Source: Nocardia sp. SYP-A9097
GTDB taxonomy: Bacteria > Actinomycetota > Actinomycetes > Mycobacteriales > Mycobacteriaceae
Assembly: GCF_009649815.1 (NCBI RefSeq)
Contig: NZ_WJIC01000025.1
Coordinates: 43,449-107,448, forward strand
Length of the DNA stretch: 64,000 nt
Direction: 5' to 3'
Shown here: one piece after another, positions 25,552 to 34,783 of the stretch
Layout of the letters: each line of letters begins with the position of its first letter
Position numbering within the stretch: position 1 is the stretch's first letter
Program-made: the position numbers and the translations under genes
Notes under the pieces: model-generated
What the model saw: the letters and a program-made list of their open reading frames with translations, nothing else
What the model was told of the DNA's origin: nothing
Database searches by the model: none

Positions 25552-26103
25552 CTATGCAAACAAGGTAGCCAGCCTGACCAACGCCCCCGGCTGGACTATG
25601 TTCGCGTTCACCACCGACCCGGATCGCCCAGCGAAGAACAGGTCGGACGCGCTGAAGTGCGAGTTGTACCGGATACCGCTCTCGAGGAGGAGGTCGATCG
25701 TCTCCACGCCGTAGCTGCCTCGCGACGCTCGGTATCCCACGGGACGCTCGCCCGTGACCTTCTGGAGAGCATCGAAACCCTTGGCGAGAATCTCACGCTG
25801 AGTGTCCACGTCGGACTCTCCGGCCGCTTCGTGCGCCCATCCATGGTGGCCGATCTCGTGCCCCCGGCGCTGGATGTCGATCACCTGGCGCGGATAGGCG
25901 AGCGCGGTGTGGCCGGGGATGAAGAACGTCGCTTTGATCCCGTGCCGGTCCAGCAGATCCAGAACCCGCGGCACCGCGACGACCGCGAACTCTCCTCGAG
26001 AGACGTCAGCCGGATTCCGGGAATCGGCCACCCACCCGCTGAGTGCGTCGAAGTCGAACGAGAGACAGACAGTCAGCTTCGCCGGTTGCTCGGTGTTGGT
26101 CAT
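25552..26103 (-). CDS. Polysaccharide deacetylase (NodB homology), short C-terminus
   Basis: This NodB-fold deacetylase of 183 residues has motif 1 LSFDFD (second Asp is a metal ligand), ATFFIPG, motif 2 GHEIGHHGW (H-x3-H-type metal ligands), and RASRGSYG. Related actinobacterial deacetylases are near 290 residues. This one stops soon after SDLFFAG, in a tail (VNANIVQPGALVRLATLFA) unlike the family, so the C-terminal third with the last catalytic His is probably lost. The ATG at 26103 (MTNTEQ) has GAAAAGGGGC upstream. It may be non-functional. The substrate would be an N-acetylated sugar polymer or an amide. Confidence 0.7.
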   Translation of the reverse strand: MTNTEQPAKLTVCLSFDFDALSGWVADSRNPADVSRGEFAVVAVPRVLDLLDRHGIKATFFIPGHTALAYPRQVIDIQRRGHEIGHHGWAHEAAGESDVDTQREILAKGFDALQKVTGERPVGYRASRGSYGVETIDLLLESGIRYNSHFSASDLFFAGRSGSVVNANIVQPGALVRLATLFA

Positions 26104-26236
26104 GGTTGCCCCTTTTCGTGGATCGCGGGTCCAACCCACGCGATGCGACTTCCGCCATCCAGGGGCGACAACCCGACTAGAGCGAGAACGCCTATGTCCG
26201 ACGGAAAGCTCAGTCGGGCAAGCAATTCCGCGCCTT

Positions 26237-26265
26237 CGTCACGAAATGCGCGAGCCACGTGGTCC
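26237..26265 (+). promoter_or_regulatory. ECF41-type promoter P1
   Basis: CGTCACG, 18 bp, then GTCC, placed 38 bp before the ATG at 26304. The whole block (GTCACGAAAT, then GCG-GAGC, GGTCCTTG) is strikingly similar to P2 at 35523. It matches the published ECF41 target pattern TGTCACA with a CGTC-like -10. Confidence 0.6.
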
Positions 26266-26303
26266 TTGATTTCATGATTCCGTTTCTTCGAAAGGACACC
26301 ACA

Positions 26304-27149
26304 ATGCCCGATTTTCGACGCCCGCGTACGTGGCGCGCTACCAGGGCGATCACGGCTGTGGTGGCTACCGGCAGCCTCGCGGTCGCGTGTACTGCGAGCA
26401 CCACCGACGAACCGACCGATGACGCACCGAAACCCACCATCGTGTTGGTCCATGGCGCATTCGCGGACGGATCGAGCTGGAACGATGTCATCGACAAGCT
26501 CCGCAAGGATCGGTATCCCGTTGTCGCGGCAGCGAATCCATTACGTGGCCCCGCCGCCGACGCCGCCTCGCTGCGAGGGTTGATCAGCCATATCAATGGT
26601 CCCGTCATTCTGGTCGGGCACTCCTACGGCGGCCCGGTCATCAGCACCGCCGCGGCGGGGAGCGATCAGGTGAAGGCGCTGGTGTACGTGGCCTCCTACT
26701 TGCTCGCACCCGGTGAGTCCACGCTCGAGCTGACCAACAAGTTCCCCGGCACTACCTTGCCCGGCGCACTCGAACCGGTACCGTTCACCGCCTCCGACGG
26801 CACCAGCAGCACGGACCTGTACATCCAGCAGGACAAGTTCCACCACCAGTTCGCGGCCGACGTACCCGCCGACCGTGCCGCGCTGGCCGGTGCCGCCCAG
26901 CGCCCGATTGCTCAGGCCGCCCTCGAGGAGAAGGTCACTCTCGCCGCCTGGGCCGACAAGCCGAGCTGGGATGTGATCACCACCCAGGACCTCAACATCC
27001 CGGTCGCGGCACAACGGTTCATGGCCGAGCGAGCTCATTCACGTATCACCGAAGTCGACGCATCGCATTCGGTCGCCGTCTCACACCCCTACGTGGTCGC
27101 CGACGTCATTGAGCAGGCCGCGCGGGACGCGGTCACCCGGTTTCGTTGA
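26304..27149 (+). CDS. Alpha/beta hydrolase lipoprotein (GHSYGG family), paralogue
   Basis: This 281-residue protein has an export signal with a lipobox ending LAVAC, then the hydrolase core: VHGAFADGSSW, GHSYGG (nucleophile Ser) and VDASHSVAVSHP (catalytic His). It is highly similar over its length to the minus-strand protein at 17481-18335, but has a different promoter type: P1 of the ECF41 class, not an AGCGTCA element. The ATG at 26304 has AAAGGA upstream. A duplicated enzyme placed under a second regulator is the simplest reading. The substrate is unknown. Confidence 0.84.
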   Translation: MPDFRRPRTWRATRAITAVVATGSLAVACTASTTDEPTDDAPKPTIVLVHGAFADGSSWNDVIDKLRKDRYPVVAAANPLRGPAADAASLRGLISHINGPVILVGHSYGGPVISTAAAGSDQVKALVYVASYLLAPGESTLELTNKFPGTTLPGALEPVPFTASDGTSSTDLYIQQDKFHHQFAADVPADRAALAGAAQRPIAQAALEEKVTLAAWADKPSWDVITTQDLNIPVAAQRFMAERAHSRITEVDASHSVAVSHPYVVADVIEQAARDAVTRFR

Positions 27150-27164
27150 GCTTCAACGCAATCA

Positions 27165-27524
27165 GTGGAACATGCCGTGGCCTTGATGACGATGCTGGCG
27201 ATCGGTGTTCTCCTGCCGATCGCCGCGGTGGTGGCCGGGTATCTGACAGTCATCGCTACTTGCTGGTGGGAACTGCGCAAGCTCGCTGTCGGCCAATCCG
27301 CAAATAGTCACTACGAGCCACAATCGAGAACCGCGCGTACCGAGGTCGGAATGGAGATACATGATGTTCAGGGACCCCCGGTACGCCATTGCCCTTTCCG
27401 CGATAATGATCGTGACCCTTGTGGCGGCACCGATTTGGGCCGCCGATCCGCTGTCGGACGCCGCCAGCTCCGCCGTCGTCGTACCGTGGGAGGAATTCCC
27501 CGGAACGCTGGCGAAGCCTGGTAA
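27165..27524 (+). CDS. Possible small membrane protein (doubtful frame)
   Basis: The frame encodes an N-terminal hydrophobic helix (MLAIGVLLPIAAVVAGYLTVIA) followed by a polar segment. The second half loses protein-like composition and overlaps the next ORF, so only about the first 60 residues look genuine and the gene may be truncated by frameshift. No family is recognised. It follows the lipoprotein hydrolase closely and could have been part of that operon. Confidence 0.3.
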   Translation: MEHAVALMTMLAIGVLLPIAAVVAGYLTVIATCWWELRKLAVGQSANSHYEPQSRTARTEVGMEIHDVQGPPVRHCPFRDNDRDPCGGTDLGRRSAVGRRQLRRRRTVGGIPRNAGEAW

Positions 27525-27567
27525 TACCTGGTCATGCTCTCACATACCTATGTGGGAACATCCGTAA
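27361..27567 (+). CDS. Small secreted protein candidate
   Basis: This 68-residue ORF begins with tandem ATGs after GGAGATAC. It has a textbook signal peptide: a short charged N-terminus, a hydrophobic core (YAIALSAIMIVTLVAAPIWA) and a likely cleavage after AxA. The mature part is only about 40 residues and ends SCSHIPMWEHP. No homologue is recalled. It overlaps the doubtful membrane-protein frame; only one of the two is likely to be real. Confidence 0.4.
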   Translation: MMFRDPRYAIALSAIMIVTLVAAPIWAADPLSDAASSAVVVPWEEFPGTLAKPGNTWSCSHIPMWEHP

Positions 27568-27775
27568 TCCGCTACGCCGCAACAACATCGACCTCGCGCT
27601 GAAAAAGCCCGGATCGCCGTTGCTCGACCCGGATCTCGTGGTCGCTGCCATCGCGGGCTCGGGAATCCCCCTCGGCCGCACCTGGATCCGCACACGGAAT
27701 ACTGAGTCTGGGTAAATTACTCCGTGATTGCTGAGATTGACCAGCTCGGATTTACCGCAGTGAAGGCAGGCGACG

Positions 27776-30511
27776 GTGGCGTTTCTGGGGCATGTCGGAC
27801 TAGTGGGGCGGGGAGCCGAGCGCACTGCTCTCGAGCGGTTGTTGTCGGCCGTCCGCACGGGTGAAAGCCGTGTGCTCGTCGTGCACGGCGCACCGGGAGT
27901 CGGAAAATCCGCGCTGCTCGAGTACCTGAAAAGTTCGGCGACGGACATGCGGGTGCTGACCGCGGTCGGGGTGGAGTCCGAGTTGGAGCTGGTGTTCGCC
28001 ACTTTGCACCAGCTTTGTGTACCGCTGCTGGATCGGCTGAAAGAACTTCCCGCACCGCAGCGCGACGCGCTCGAGACGGTATTCGGGATGCGAGCGGGCA
28101 ACCCGCCGGAACCTTTCCTGGTCGGGCTGGCCGTGCTGAGTCTGTTATCGGATGCTTCGGAGAGCGGCCCGGTGCTGTGTGTGGTCGACGACGCGCAATG
28201 GATGGACCGGGCCTCGGCACAGGTTCTCGGCTTCGTGGCCCGGCGACTGCTCGCGGAATCGGTCGCACTCGTCTTCGCCGCCCGCCGACGCACGCAGGAT
28301 CTGCTCGGGCTACCGGAGCTCGAGGTCGTCGGGCTCGGTGAGGCCGACTCGCATACACTGCTCGACTCGGCGACGCCCACCCGGCTCGATCACCACATCC
28401 GGGATCGGATCGTGGCCGAGGCCAGGGGCAATCCGCTTGCCTTGCTGGAACTCCCGCATGAGCGCACCGTCACCCAGTTGGCGGGCGGATTCGGTCTGCT
28501 GCACACCGACACGCTGCCCAATCGCATCGAACAGAGCTTCCTGACACGGATCGAAGGGTTACCCGAGCAGAGCCGACTGCTTCTACTGATCGCCGCCGCT
28601 GAGCCGGTCGGTGACCCCGCCCTTGTGTGGCGTGCCGCCGAGCGTCTCGGTGTCACTCCGGCGACTGCCCTGGACGATGAGACAGATGGGCTGCTGTCGT
28701 TCGACGTGCGCGTGACATTCCGGCACCCGCTGGTGCGGTCGGCCGTGTACCGAGCCGCCAAGGACGAGGATCGTCGCGCCGTGCACCTGGCGTTGGCGGA
28801 GGTCACCGACCCTCGGGTGGACCCGGACCGCCGCGCTTGGCATCTGGCGTCCGCCACCGCCGAACCAGATGAGAACGTCGCCGCGACGCTCGAGCGGTCC
28901 GCCGACCGTGCGCAAGCTCGTGGCGGGCTGGCTGCCGCCGCCGCCTTCCTCCAGCGGTCCGTGGCACTGACCATCGACCCCGCGCGGCGCGCCGAGCGTG
29001 CCGTGGCGGCCGCGGACGCCAGCGTCCGGGCGGGTGACCTGGATGCCGCACGACGGCTCCTCGATATCGCAGAGCTCGAGAGGCCGAGCGAATTGCTCTG
29101 CGCGCGAGCCCATCTGGCGCGCGGTCGCATCGCGCACGCGGCGGGCTTCAACGACGAGGCGCCGCCGATATTGCTGGCGGCGGCACGGCAGCTGGAGCCC
29201 TTCGACATGGATCTCGCGCGGGAGACCTATCTGCTCGCCTGGGGTGCCGCGGCGTGGGGTGCCGCCGATGCCGAGAGTCTCATGGCGATCTCCGCGGCGA
29301 TACGGGAACTGCCTCCGCCACAAGGCAATCCGCGCCCCATCGATCTGGTGCTCGCGGGCTGCGCACTGCTCGTCACCGAAGGCCGAGGTACCGCGATCAC
29401 CGCGTTGCGACGGGCGATGACCGCACTGGTGGACCTGCCCGTCCCCGACCTCCTGAAGTGGGGCTGGGCGGCCTGTGGTCTGAGCCCGGCGGTCTGGGAC
29501 GAACAGGTCATGATCGCCACCTACGCCCGAGCGGCCGAGGTGGTGCGTACCGCCGGCATTCTGACCGAGCTCCCCATCTATCTCGCCTCGCTGGGTGCCG
29601 CGACCTCGCTGATCGGGGACTTCGCCACCGCGGGCGGGATCGTCGCCGAATCCGAAAGCATCGCTGCCGCAACAGGAATCCCACTCGCGCCGTATACCGC
29701 GGTCATTCTCACCGCGATGCAGGGCAAGGAAGCCGAAGCCGCGGCGCTGATCGCCGCAACCATCGAACAGACCGGTGCCGATGGCCAATTGACCGGCGTC
29801 ACCACCGCGCACTGGGCAGCCTCGATCCTCTACAACGGCCTCGCCCGCTACGAGGAAGCGCTGTCGGCGGCCCAGGCCAGCACCCGGATCGCCCAGCTGG
29901 TCGTCTCGGTGTGGGTACTGCCCGAACTCATCGAGGCGGCGGTGCGGGCGGGCGAAGACAAGGTCGCGTACGGGGCACTCGACCGACTCCTCGACGCGGC
30001 AGCGGGCGCCGATACGGACTGGGCGCTGGGGATTCTGGCCCGCTGCCGGGCGCTGCTGACCGAGGAAACCGGTGCGGACGAGCTCTACCGCGAGGCGATC
30101 GAGCGGTTGGGCCGGACGCTGTTGCGCCCAGAGCTGGCGCGTGCGCATTTGCTATACGGCGAATGGTTGCGTCGGCGCTCCCGGCGCGTCGATGCCCGGG
30201 AGCAATTGCGCACCGCATACGAGATGTTCGTTTCGATCGGCATGGCGGCCTTCGCCGAACGCGCCCGCCGCGAACTGCTCGCCAGTGGCGAGAAGGTCCG
30301 CAAGCGCACCGACGAAGCGACCAGCGACGAGCTGACGCCGCAGGAACGGCAGATCGCGGTGCTGGTCAGCGAAGGCCTCTCCAATCCGGAGGTGGGCGCC
30401 CGCCTCTTCCTCAGCCCGCGCACGGTCGAGTGGCATCTGCGCAAAATCTTCACGAAACTGTCGATCACTTCCCGTCGGCAGCTGCGAGGTGCCTTGCCGC
30501 ACAACGAATGA
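27776..30511 (+). CDS. LAL-type LuxR regulator, LAL-3
   Basis: This LAL protein of 911 residues starts at GTG 27776. Walker A is GAPGVGKS (about residues 38-45) and Walker B is in VLCVVDDAQWMD. A helical TPR-like body follows, and the C-terminal HTH reads LTPQERQIAVLVSEGL, then NPEVGARLFLSPRTVEWHL. The HTH ends (EWHLRKIFTKLSITSRRQL) belong to a different subtype from LAL-1 and LAL-2 (HLHRIFPKLG) and match LAL-4, so the window has two LAL lineages. A terminator follows at 30547. The nearest downstream gene is an SDR. Confidence 0.87.
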   Translation: MAFLGHVGLVGRGAERTALERLLSAVRTGESRVLVVHGAPGVGKSALLEYLKSSATDMRVLTAVGVESELELVFATLHQLCVPLLDRLKELPAPQRDALETVFGMRAGNPPEPFLVGLAVLSLLSDASESGPVLCVVDDAQWMDRASAQVLGFVARRLLAESVALVFAARRRTQDLLGLPELEVVGLGEADSHTLLDSATPTRLDHHIRDRIVAEARGNPLALLELPHERTVTQLAGGFGLLHTDTLPNRIEQSFLTRIEGLPEQSRLLLLIAAAEPVGDPALVWRAAERLGVTPATALDDETDGLLSFDVRVTFRHPLVRSAVYRAAKDEDRRAVHLALAEVTDPRVDPDRRAWHLASATAEPDENVAATLERSADRAQARGGLAAAAAFLQRSVALTIDPARRAERAVAAADASVRAGDLDAARRLLDIAELERPSELLCARAHLARGRIAHAAGFNDEAPPILLAAARQLEPFDMDLARETYLLAWGAAAWGAADAESLMAISAAIRELPPPQGNPRPIDLVLAGCALLVTEGRGTAITALRRAMTALVDLPVPDLLKWGWAACGLSPAVWDEQVMIATYARAAEVVRTAGILTELPIYLASLGAATSLIGDFATAGGIVAESESIAAATGIPLAPYTAVILTAMQGKEAEAAALIAATIEQTGADGQLTGVTTAHWAASILYNGLARYEEALSAAQASTRIAQLVVSVWVLPELIEAAVRAGEDKVAYGALDRLLDAAAGADTDWALGILARCRALLTEETGADELYREAIERLGRTLLRPELARAHLLYGEWLRRRSRRVDAREQLRTAYEMFVSIGMAAFAERARRELLASGEKVRKRTDEATSDELTPQERQIAVLVSEGLSNPEVGARLFLSPRTVEWHLRKIFTKLSITSRRQLRGALPHNE

Positions 30512-30546
30512 CGCCGAGAACCCGCACGGACCCACCTGTCCGCGCG

Positions 30547-30571
30547 AACCCTGGTCTGCCGAACCAGGGTT
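30547..30571 (+). terminator. Terminator after LAL-3
   Basis: A perfect 9-bp stem (AACCCTGGT with ACCAGGGTT) and 7-nt loop lie 35 bp beyond the LAL-3 stop, followed by TCT. Confidence 0.7.
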
Positions 30572-30664
30572 TCTCCCTGGGGCGAGCGCGCAGCCGGACC
30601 CGCGAGGCTGATCGCGTCGGCTCTGCATGCCGAACGCGTCGGGGATCAGGGAAATGAGGCAGTC

Positions 30665-31408
30665 ATGTCAGATCAGCCGTTGGACGGAGCCGTAGCGCTC
30701 GTCACCGGCGCAAGCAGTGGCATCGGCGAAGCGACCGCTCGCCGTCTCGTGCGTGCGGGCGCGTCGGTGGCCCTGGTCGCACGCCGCGGTGACCACCTGG
30801 ATCGAATCGCGGGCGACCTCACGACCCTGGGCGGGCACGCGATCGCGGTGGCTGCCGACCTCACCGAGCCGGGGCTCGCGTACCAGGCGGTGGAGGACAC
30901 CCACGATCGGCTCGGACGCCTGGACATCCTGGTCAACAGTGCCAGCATCATGGTGCTTGACACCGCACTGCACAGCACGATCGAGGACTGGGACCGGATG
31001 ATCTCGCTCAATGTGTCCGCGCTCCTGCACATCACGCACGCCGCGGTCCCCTACCTGATCGACGCGGCCGCGACCTCGACCCGGAGAGTGGCGGATCTGG
31101 TGAACGTGGGGTCGCTCGCCGGACGAGTCGTGCGTCCGGCAGGCAGCGTTTACAACCTGACCAAGTTCGGTCTCCATGGATTCAGTGAATCGCTGCGCCA
31201 GGAATTGCTGTCCGAGGATGTACGGGTCAGTGTGATAGCGCCGGGGGTCGTTGACGAAGCCGTTTGCGACCTGGCTCACCAGCCGAGGGAACGGATGGAA
31301 GCACTGCGGCCGCACGATATCGCGGACACGGTCGCCTACATCGTGACACGCGAACGCCGAGTGGCCATCAGCGAGATCTCGGTCCGGGCCGGCGGGCAAA
31401 CCTGGTAG
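30665..31408 (+). CDS. Short-chain dehydrogenase/reductase
   Basis: This classical SDR of 247 residues has TGASSGIG at about 14-21, LVNSAS in place of the usual NNAG, a catalytic Ser in NVGSLAG, and the Tyr-x3-Lys motif in VYNLTKFGLHGF. The Arg-Arg after beta-2 (VARRGD) suggests NADP(H). It is like clavulanate/ketoacyl-type reductases annotated near LAL genes. The ATG is at 30665, after a GGGAAATGAGG ribosome site. It lies between a terminator and the 3' end of convergent LAL-4, so it is monocistronic. Confidence 0.82.
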   Translation: MSDQPLDGAVALVTGASSGIGEATARRLVRAGASVALVARRGDHLDRIAGDLTTLGGHAIAVAADLTEPGLAYQAVEDTHDRLGRLDILVNSASIMVLDTALHSTIEDWDRMISLNVSALLHITHAAVPYLIDAAATSTRRVADLVNVGSLAGRVVRPAGSVYNLTKFGLHGFSESLRQELLSEDVRVSVIAPGVVDEAVCDLAHQPRERMEALRPHDIADTVAYIVTRERRVAISEISVRAGGQTW

Positions 31409-31642
31409 CGGAAATGGTTCCGGGTGAACGTTTTTCACGCTCGCGGTGTGGTTGCCGGATGTCACGTCTCGGCGGGCCGGGCGGTCCTTGTTCGTGAAGG
31501 GCGTCCGGCCGAGTCACGAGGTAAGAGCACGGAACACCGGGTTTCAGACGGCTCATTCGAGTATGCGTCAAGCAGAGCGTGACTGGTCCCACCCGCCGCC
31601 GGACGCCTTTCTCCGCGGGGAAACGACCAGTCGCACAATCGA

Positions 31643-34438
31643 TCACCGATCCGGTGTGGCGCGGAGCTCCTTACGTGAGGTGACATCGAGCTTGGTGAAC
31701 ACCTTGCGCAGATGCCATTCGACCGTACGGGCACTGATGAACAGTTCGGCTCCGATCTCGGAGTTCGTCAGCCCGTCGCGGGCGAGCGCGGCGATTTGGG
31801 CTTCCTGAGCGGTGAGAACCTCTCGTGCCTCGATCGTGCGCTGGCGTACCGACTCACCGGTGGCCAGGAGTTCGCGCCGAGCGCGCTCGGCGAAAGCCGC
31901 TGCGCCGAACCGGTTCAGCATCTCGTACGCGATGCGCAGTTGCTCGCGGGCTTCGATACGCCGGTTCTCGCGACGCAGCCATTCGCCGTAGACCAGATGG
32001 GTACGCGCGAGGTGGACAGCGATCCGGGTGCGTTCGAAGCGCTCGATGGCCTCGCGGTACAACAGGTCAGCGGCCTCGCCGTCGCGCAGCAGCGCCCTCG
32101 ACCGGGCCAGCACGCCCAATGCCCAGTCCGTACCGCTGGCATCGGCCCGTATCTCGAGTTCCCGCAAGGCAGCTGCGGCGGTTTCGCGGGCGTCAGCACG
32201 ACTGGCCGCTTCCACAAGTTCGAAGAGCGACAACCCGAAGACCCCCAGATCGTCGTACTCGCAAGCCTTCTCCGCGCTGGCCAGGGCAGCCTGGTACTGA
32301 CCGAGACCGTTGTACAGCACCGAGAGCACATAGTGGCCCTGACCGATCGCTCGCCCCTCACCCCACGTGGCCGCCCATTGCGCCTTGGCCTCGATCAGCG
32401 CGACAGCCTGGGTATCCTGGCCACGCCAGGCAACGAGCAGCAGTGCGGCGTACCCGAGAGGCGAGTTGCCGGTCGCCTTGGTGATCGCATCAGCTTCCTC
32501 GATCAACGCCGAGGCCACATCGAATTCTCCCGCGTGTATGTGCACGGCCGCAAGAAAGGTCAGTGCCAGCGGAAGGAAGTTGAGCGCGCCGGTCTCGCGC
32601 GCCGTCCGTACTCCGCGGGTACCCAGTTCGTGCCAGTTCTCGTCATCCCACATCTCGCCGGCGGTCGGCCATGCCAGCCACATCCAGCGCATGATGTCGT
32701 CCCCCGTGCCGCCGTTCTCCTCGCGAAGTGCCCGCAGTGTGCGCTTCAGCGGTGTGGCACCTGCCGCATAGCCGTCGGCGAATCGCGCCGCGAGGCCATC
32801 GAGGAACGCGTCGGCCAACCGTGGTGGTTGCGGTCCGCGCGGTGCGGCGCGAGCCGCCTCGGCCACCCTGCGCATGCCGTCGGCCCCGTTCAGGCGGCTG
32901 GCGAACACCGCTGATCCGATTGCTTCCAGATATGTCTCACGCGCCTGTTCCTCGTCGAGGAGTTCGAGGCGGTTGGCAGCGTCCAGCAGCAAGGGCAGCG
33001 CATCACCACCGCGCTTGCGCGCGAACATGATTCGAGCTCGCAGCCGGGCGAGTCGCACCCGCTGAAGCTCATCCAGCGGGCCCATCTCCGCTGCGGAGAG
33101 AAGTTCGAGCGCCGTATCGGGAGCCCCCGCGTCGAATGCGGCTTGTGCCGCCGCCACTGCCCGTGCGCCACGTCGGGCCAGATCAGGGGTGAGCCCGGTC
33201 GCACGTCGCAGGAACGCGGCCGCCGCCGCGATACCACCACGGGCTTGGGCCCGGTCTGCCGAACGCTCCAACTCCCCCGCTACCGCTTCGTCCGGTTCGA
33301 CCGCCGCGTTGGCGCGATGCCAAGCTCGGCGATCCGGGTCCGACACCGGATCGGTCGCCTCGGCCAGCGCACGATGTACATCCCGGCGATCCCTGGGGTC
33401 CGCGGCGCGATAGGCCGCCGAGCGCACCAGCGGATGGCGGAATCGCACCCACGTGCCGAACTCGATCAGCCCCGCCGCCTCGACCGCTGCTGCGGCCTCG
33501 GCCCCGATATCGAGCCGCTCGGCTACCCGCCTCAACAGCAACGCGTCGCCCACCGGCTCGGCTGCCGCCACCAGCAGCAGCCGTTGCGCCTGACCTGGAA
33601 GCGCGGCGATACGCCGCAGAAAACTCTGCTCGATCTGACTTGCCACCGGCCGAGCATCAGGACGACCGAAACCCCCGGCCAGCTCCGTCGCTGTCAATCC
33701 GTGCGGTAATTCCAACAGCGCCAAAGGGTTTCCGCATGCCTCGGCGATGATCCGGTCTGCGACGCGCTCGTCGAGCCGCGCGGGGATCGCGGATTCCAGC
33801 AGTGCGCGCGCATCGCCGTCGCGCAGGCTGCGAAGGATGTGCTCCGGCAGACCTGCGAGCGGGCCTTCACTCGGATCCGACGTCGGGGTGCGCACAGCGA
33901 ACACCAAAGCTACCCGCTCCGCGAGCAGGCGGCGGGCGACGAAGGCCAGGCTTTGCGCGGATACCTGGTCGAGCCACTGCGCGTCGTCCACCACGCAGAC
34001 CAGCGGCTGCTCCTCCGCCACCTCGGCCAGCAAACTCAGTACCGCCAACCCGACCAGGAAACGGTCCGGCGCATTTCCTGTGCTCAGACCGAACGCGACG
34101 GCCAGCGCATCACGCTGCGGAGCGGGAAGGCGCTCGAGATGCTCCATCATCGGCGCACACAGCTGGTGTAGCCCGGCGAACGCCAACTCCATCTGGGATT
34201 CGACACCGACCGCCCGTGCGATCCGGAATCCTGCCGCGCTCTGCACCAGATGCTCCAGCAACGCGGATTTGCCGATCCCTGCTTCACCCCGCAGCACCAG
34301 CACCTGGCTCCGACCGAACCTGGCCTCCGCCAGCAACCGATCCAGCCGCTCGCCCTCGCTACGCCTGCCACGCAATTTGCGCAGCGGGTCGCTGCCCGAC
34401 ATCACCACCACCGCCGAATCGGAAATGCCCGACCCCAT
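31643..34438 (-). CDS. LAL-type LuxR regulator, LAL-4
   Basis: This LAL protein of 931 residues has Walker A GEAGIGKS (about residues 51-58), Walker B in LVCVVDDAQWLD, TPR-like repeats in the middle and a C-terminal LuxR HTH (LTAQEAQIAALARDGL, then NSEIGAELFISARTVEWHL). It shares the EWHLRKVFTKLDVTSR subtype with LAL-3. It is divergent from the short ECF41 sigma gene (345 bp between starts). The target genes are not evident, since no AGCGTCA element lies close by. Confidence 0.87.
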   Translation of the reverse strand: MGSGISDSAVVVMSGSDPLRKLRGRRSEGERLDRLLAEARFGRSQVLVLRGEAGIGKSALLEHLVQSAAGFRIARAVGVESQMELAFAGLHQLCAPMMEHLERLPAPQRDALAVAFGLSTGNAPDRFLVGLAVLSLLAEVAEEQPLVCVVDDAQWLDQVSAQSLAFVARRLLAERVALVFAVRTPTSDPSEGPLAGLPEHILRSLRDGDARALLESAIPARLDERVADRIIAEACGNPLALLELPHGLTATELAGGFGRPDARPVASQIEQSFLRRIAALPGQAQRLLLVAAAEPVGDALLLRRVAERLDIGAEAAAAVEAAGLIEFGTWVRFRHPLVRSAAYRAADPRDRRDVHRALAEATDPVSDPDRRAWHRANAAVEPDEAVAGELERSADRAQARGGIAAAAAFLRRATGLTPDLARRGARAVAAAQAAFDAGAPDTALELLSAAEMGPLDELQRVRLARLRARIMFARKRGGDALPLLLDAANRLELLDEEQARETYLEAIGSAVFASRLNGADGMRRVAEAARAAPRGPQPPRLADAFLDGLAARFADGYAAGATPLKRTLRALREENGGTGDDIMRWMWLAWPTAGEMWDDENWHELGTRGVRTARETGALNFLPLALTFLAAVHIHAGEFDVASALIEEADAITKATGNSPLGYAALLLVAWRGQDTQAVALIEAKAQWAATWGEGRAIGQGHYVLSVLYNGLGQYQAALASAEKACEYDDLGVFGLSLFELVEAASRADARETAAAALRELEIRADASGTDWALGVLARSRALLRDGEAADLLYREAIERFERTRIAVHLARTHLVYGEWLRRENRRIEAREQLRIAYEMLNRFGAAAFAERARRELLATGESVRQRTIEAREVLTAQEAQIAALARDGLTNSEIGAELFISARTVEWHLRKVFTKLDVTSRKELRATPDR

Positions 34439-34783
34439 CCAGCGCCCGGCCCACTCATGATGTCACCCGTGTGAACGCGGTCCGGAGACTCACCCGGTGG
34501 TGTTTGCCACGGCAGGTGTGATCGCACCGAATCACCACGGCCATTGCCGAGGTGAGGCCGTCGAATGGCGTCCCGGAGGAATCAGGCGCACCGGCAGCGC
34601 CCGGCCAGGAACACCGGGGTGCACGTGTCCCTGGCTGCGATTCACCAGTGATCCACCGGGGATTGCCAAGGGCGCGAGCGACATCCGTGCGGGACGACGG
34701 TGGTTGTGCGGCTCGTCCGGGCCGCCGATTCGATCGCCGACGAAGCAGGTGGCGGTCGAGGCCACCAGGAGAGGACGACACCT
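34439..34783. other. Divergent promoter region LAL-4 / short sigma factor
   Basis: The 345 bp contain the ribosome site of the sigma gene near the right end. I find no clean TGTCAC-N17-GTCC promoter; a TGTCACC at 34458 has its GTCC at the wrong spacing. There is no sign of a gene. Confidence 0.4.

Noticed and set aside
31580..31632. Terminator between SDR and LAL-4 (GACTGGTC and GACCAGTC arms)
   Set aside because: The arms are short with a loop of over 30 nt and no T-run, so pairing may be chance.
34458..34474. TGTCACC with GTCC as an ECF41 promoter for the short sigma gene
   Set aside because: The spacing is about 12 bp where the other six have 17 or 18, and it is over 300 bp from the gene.
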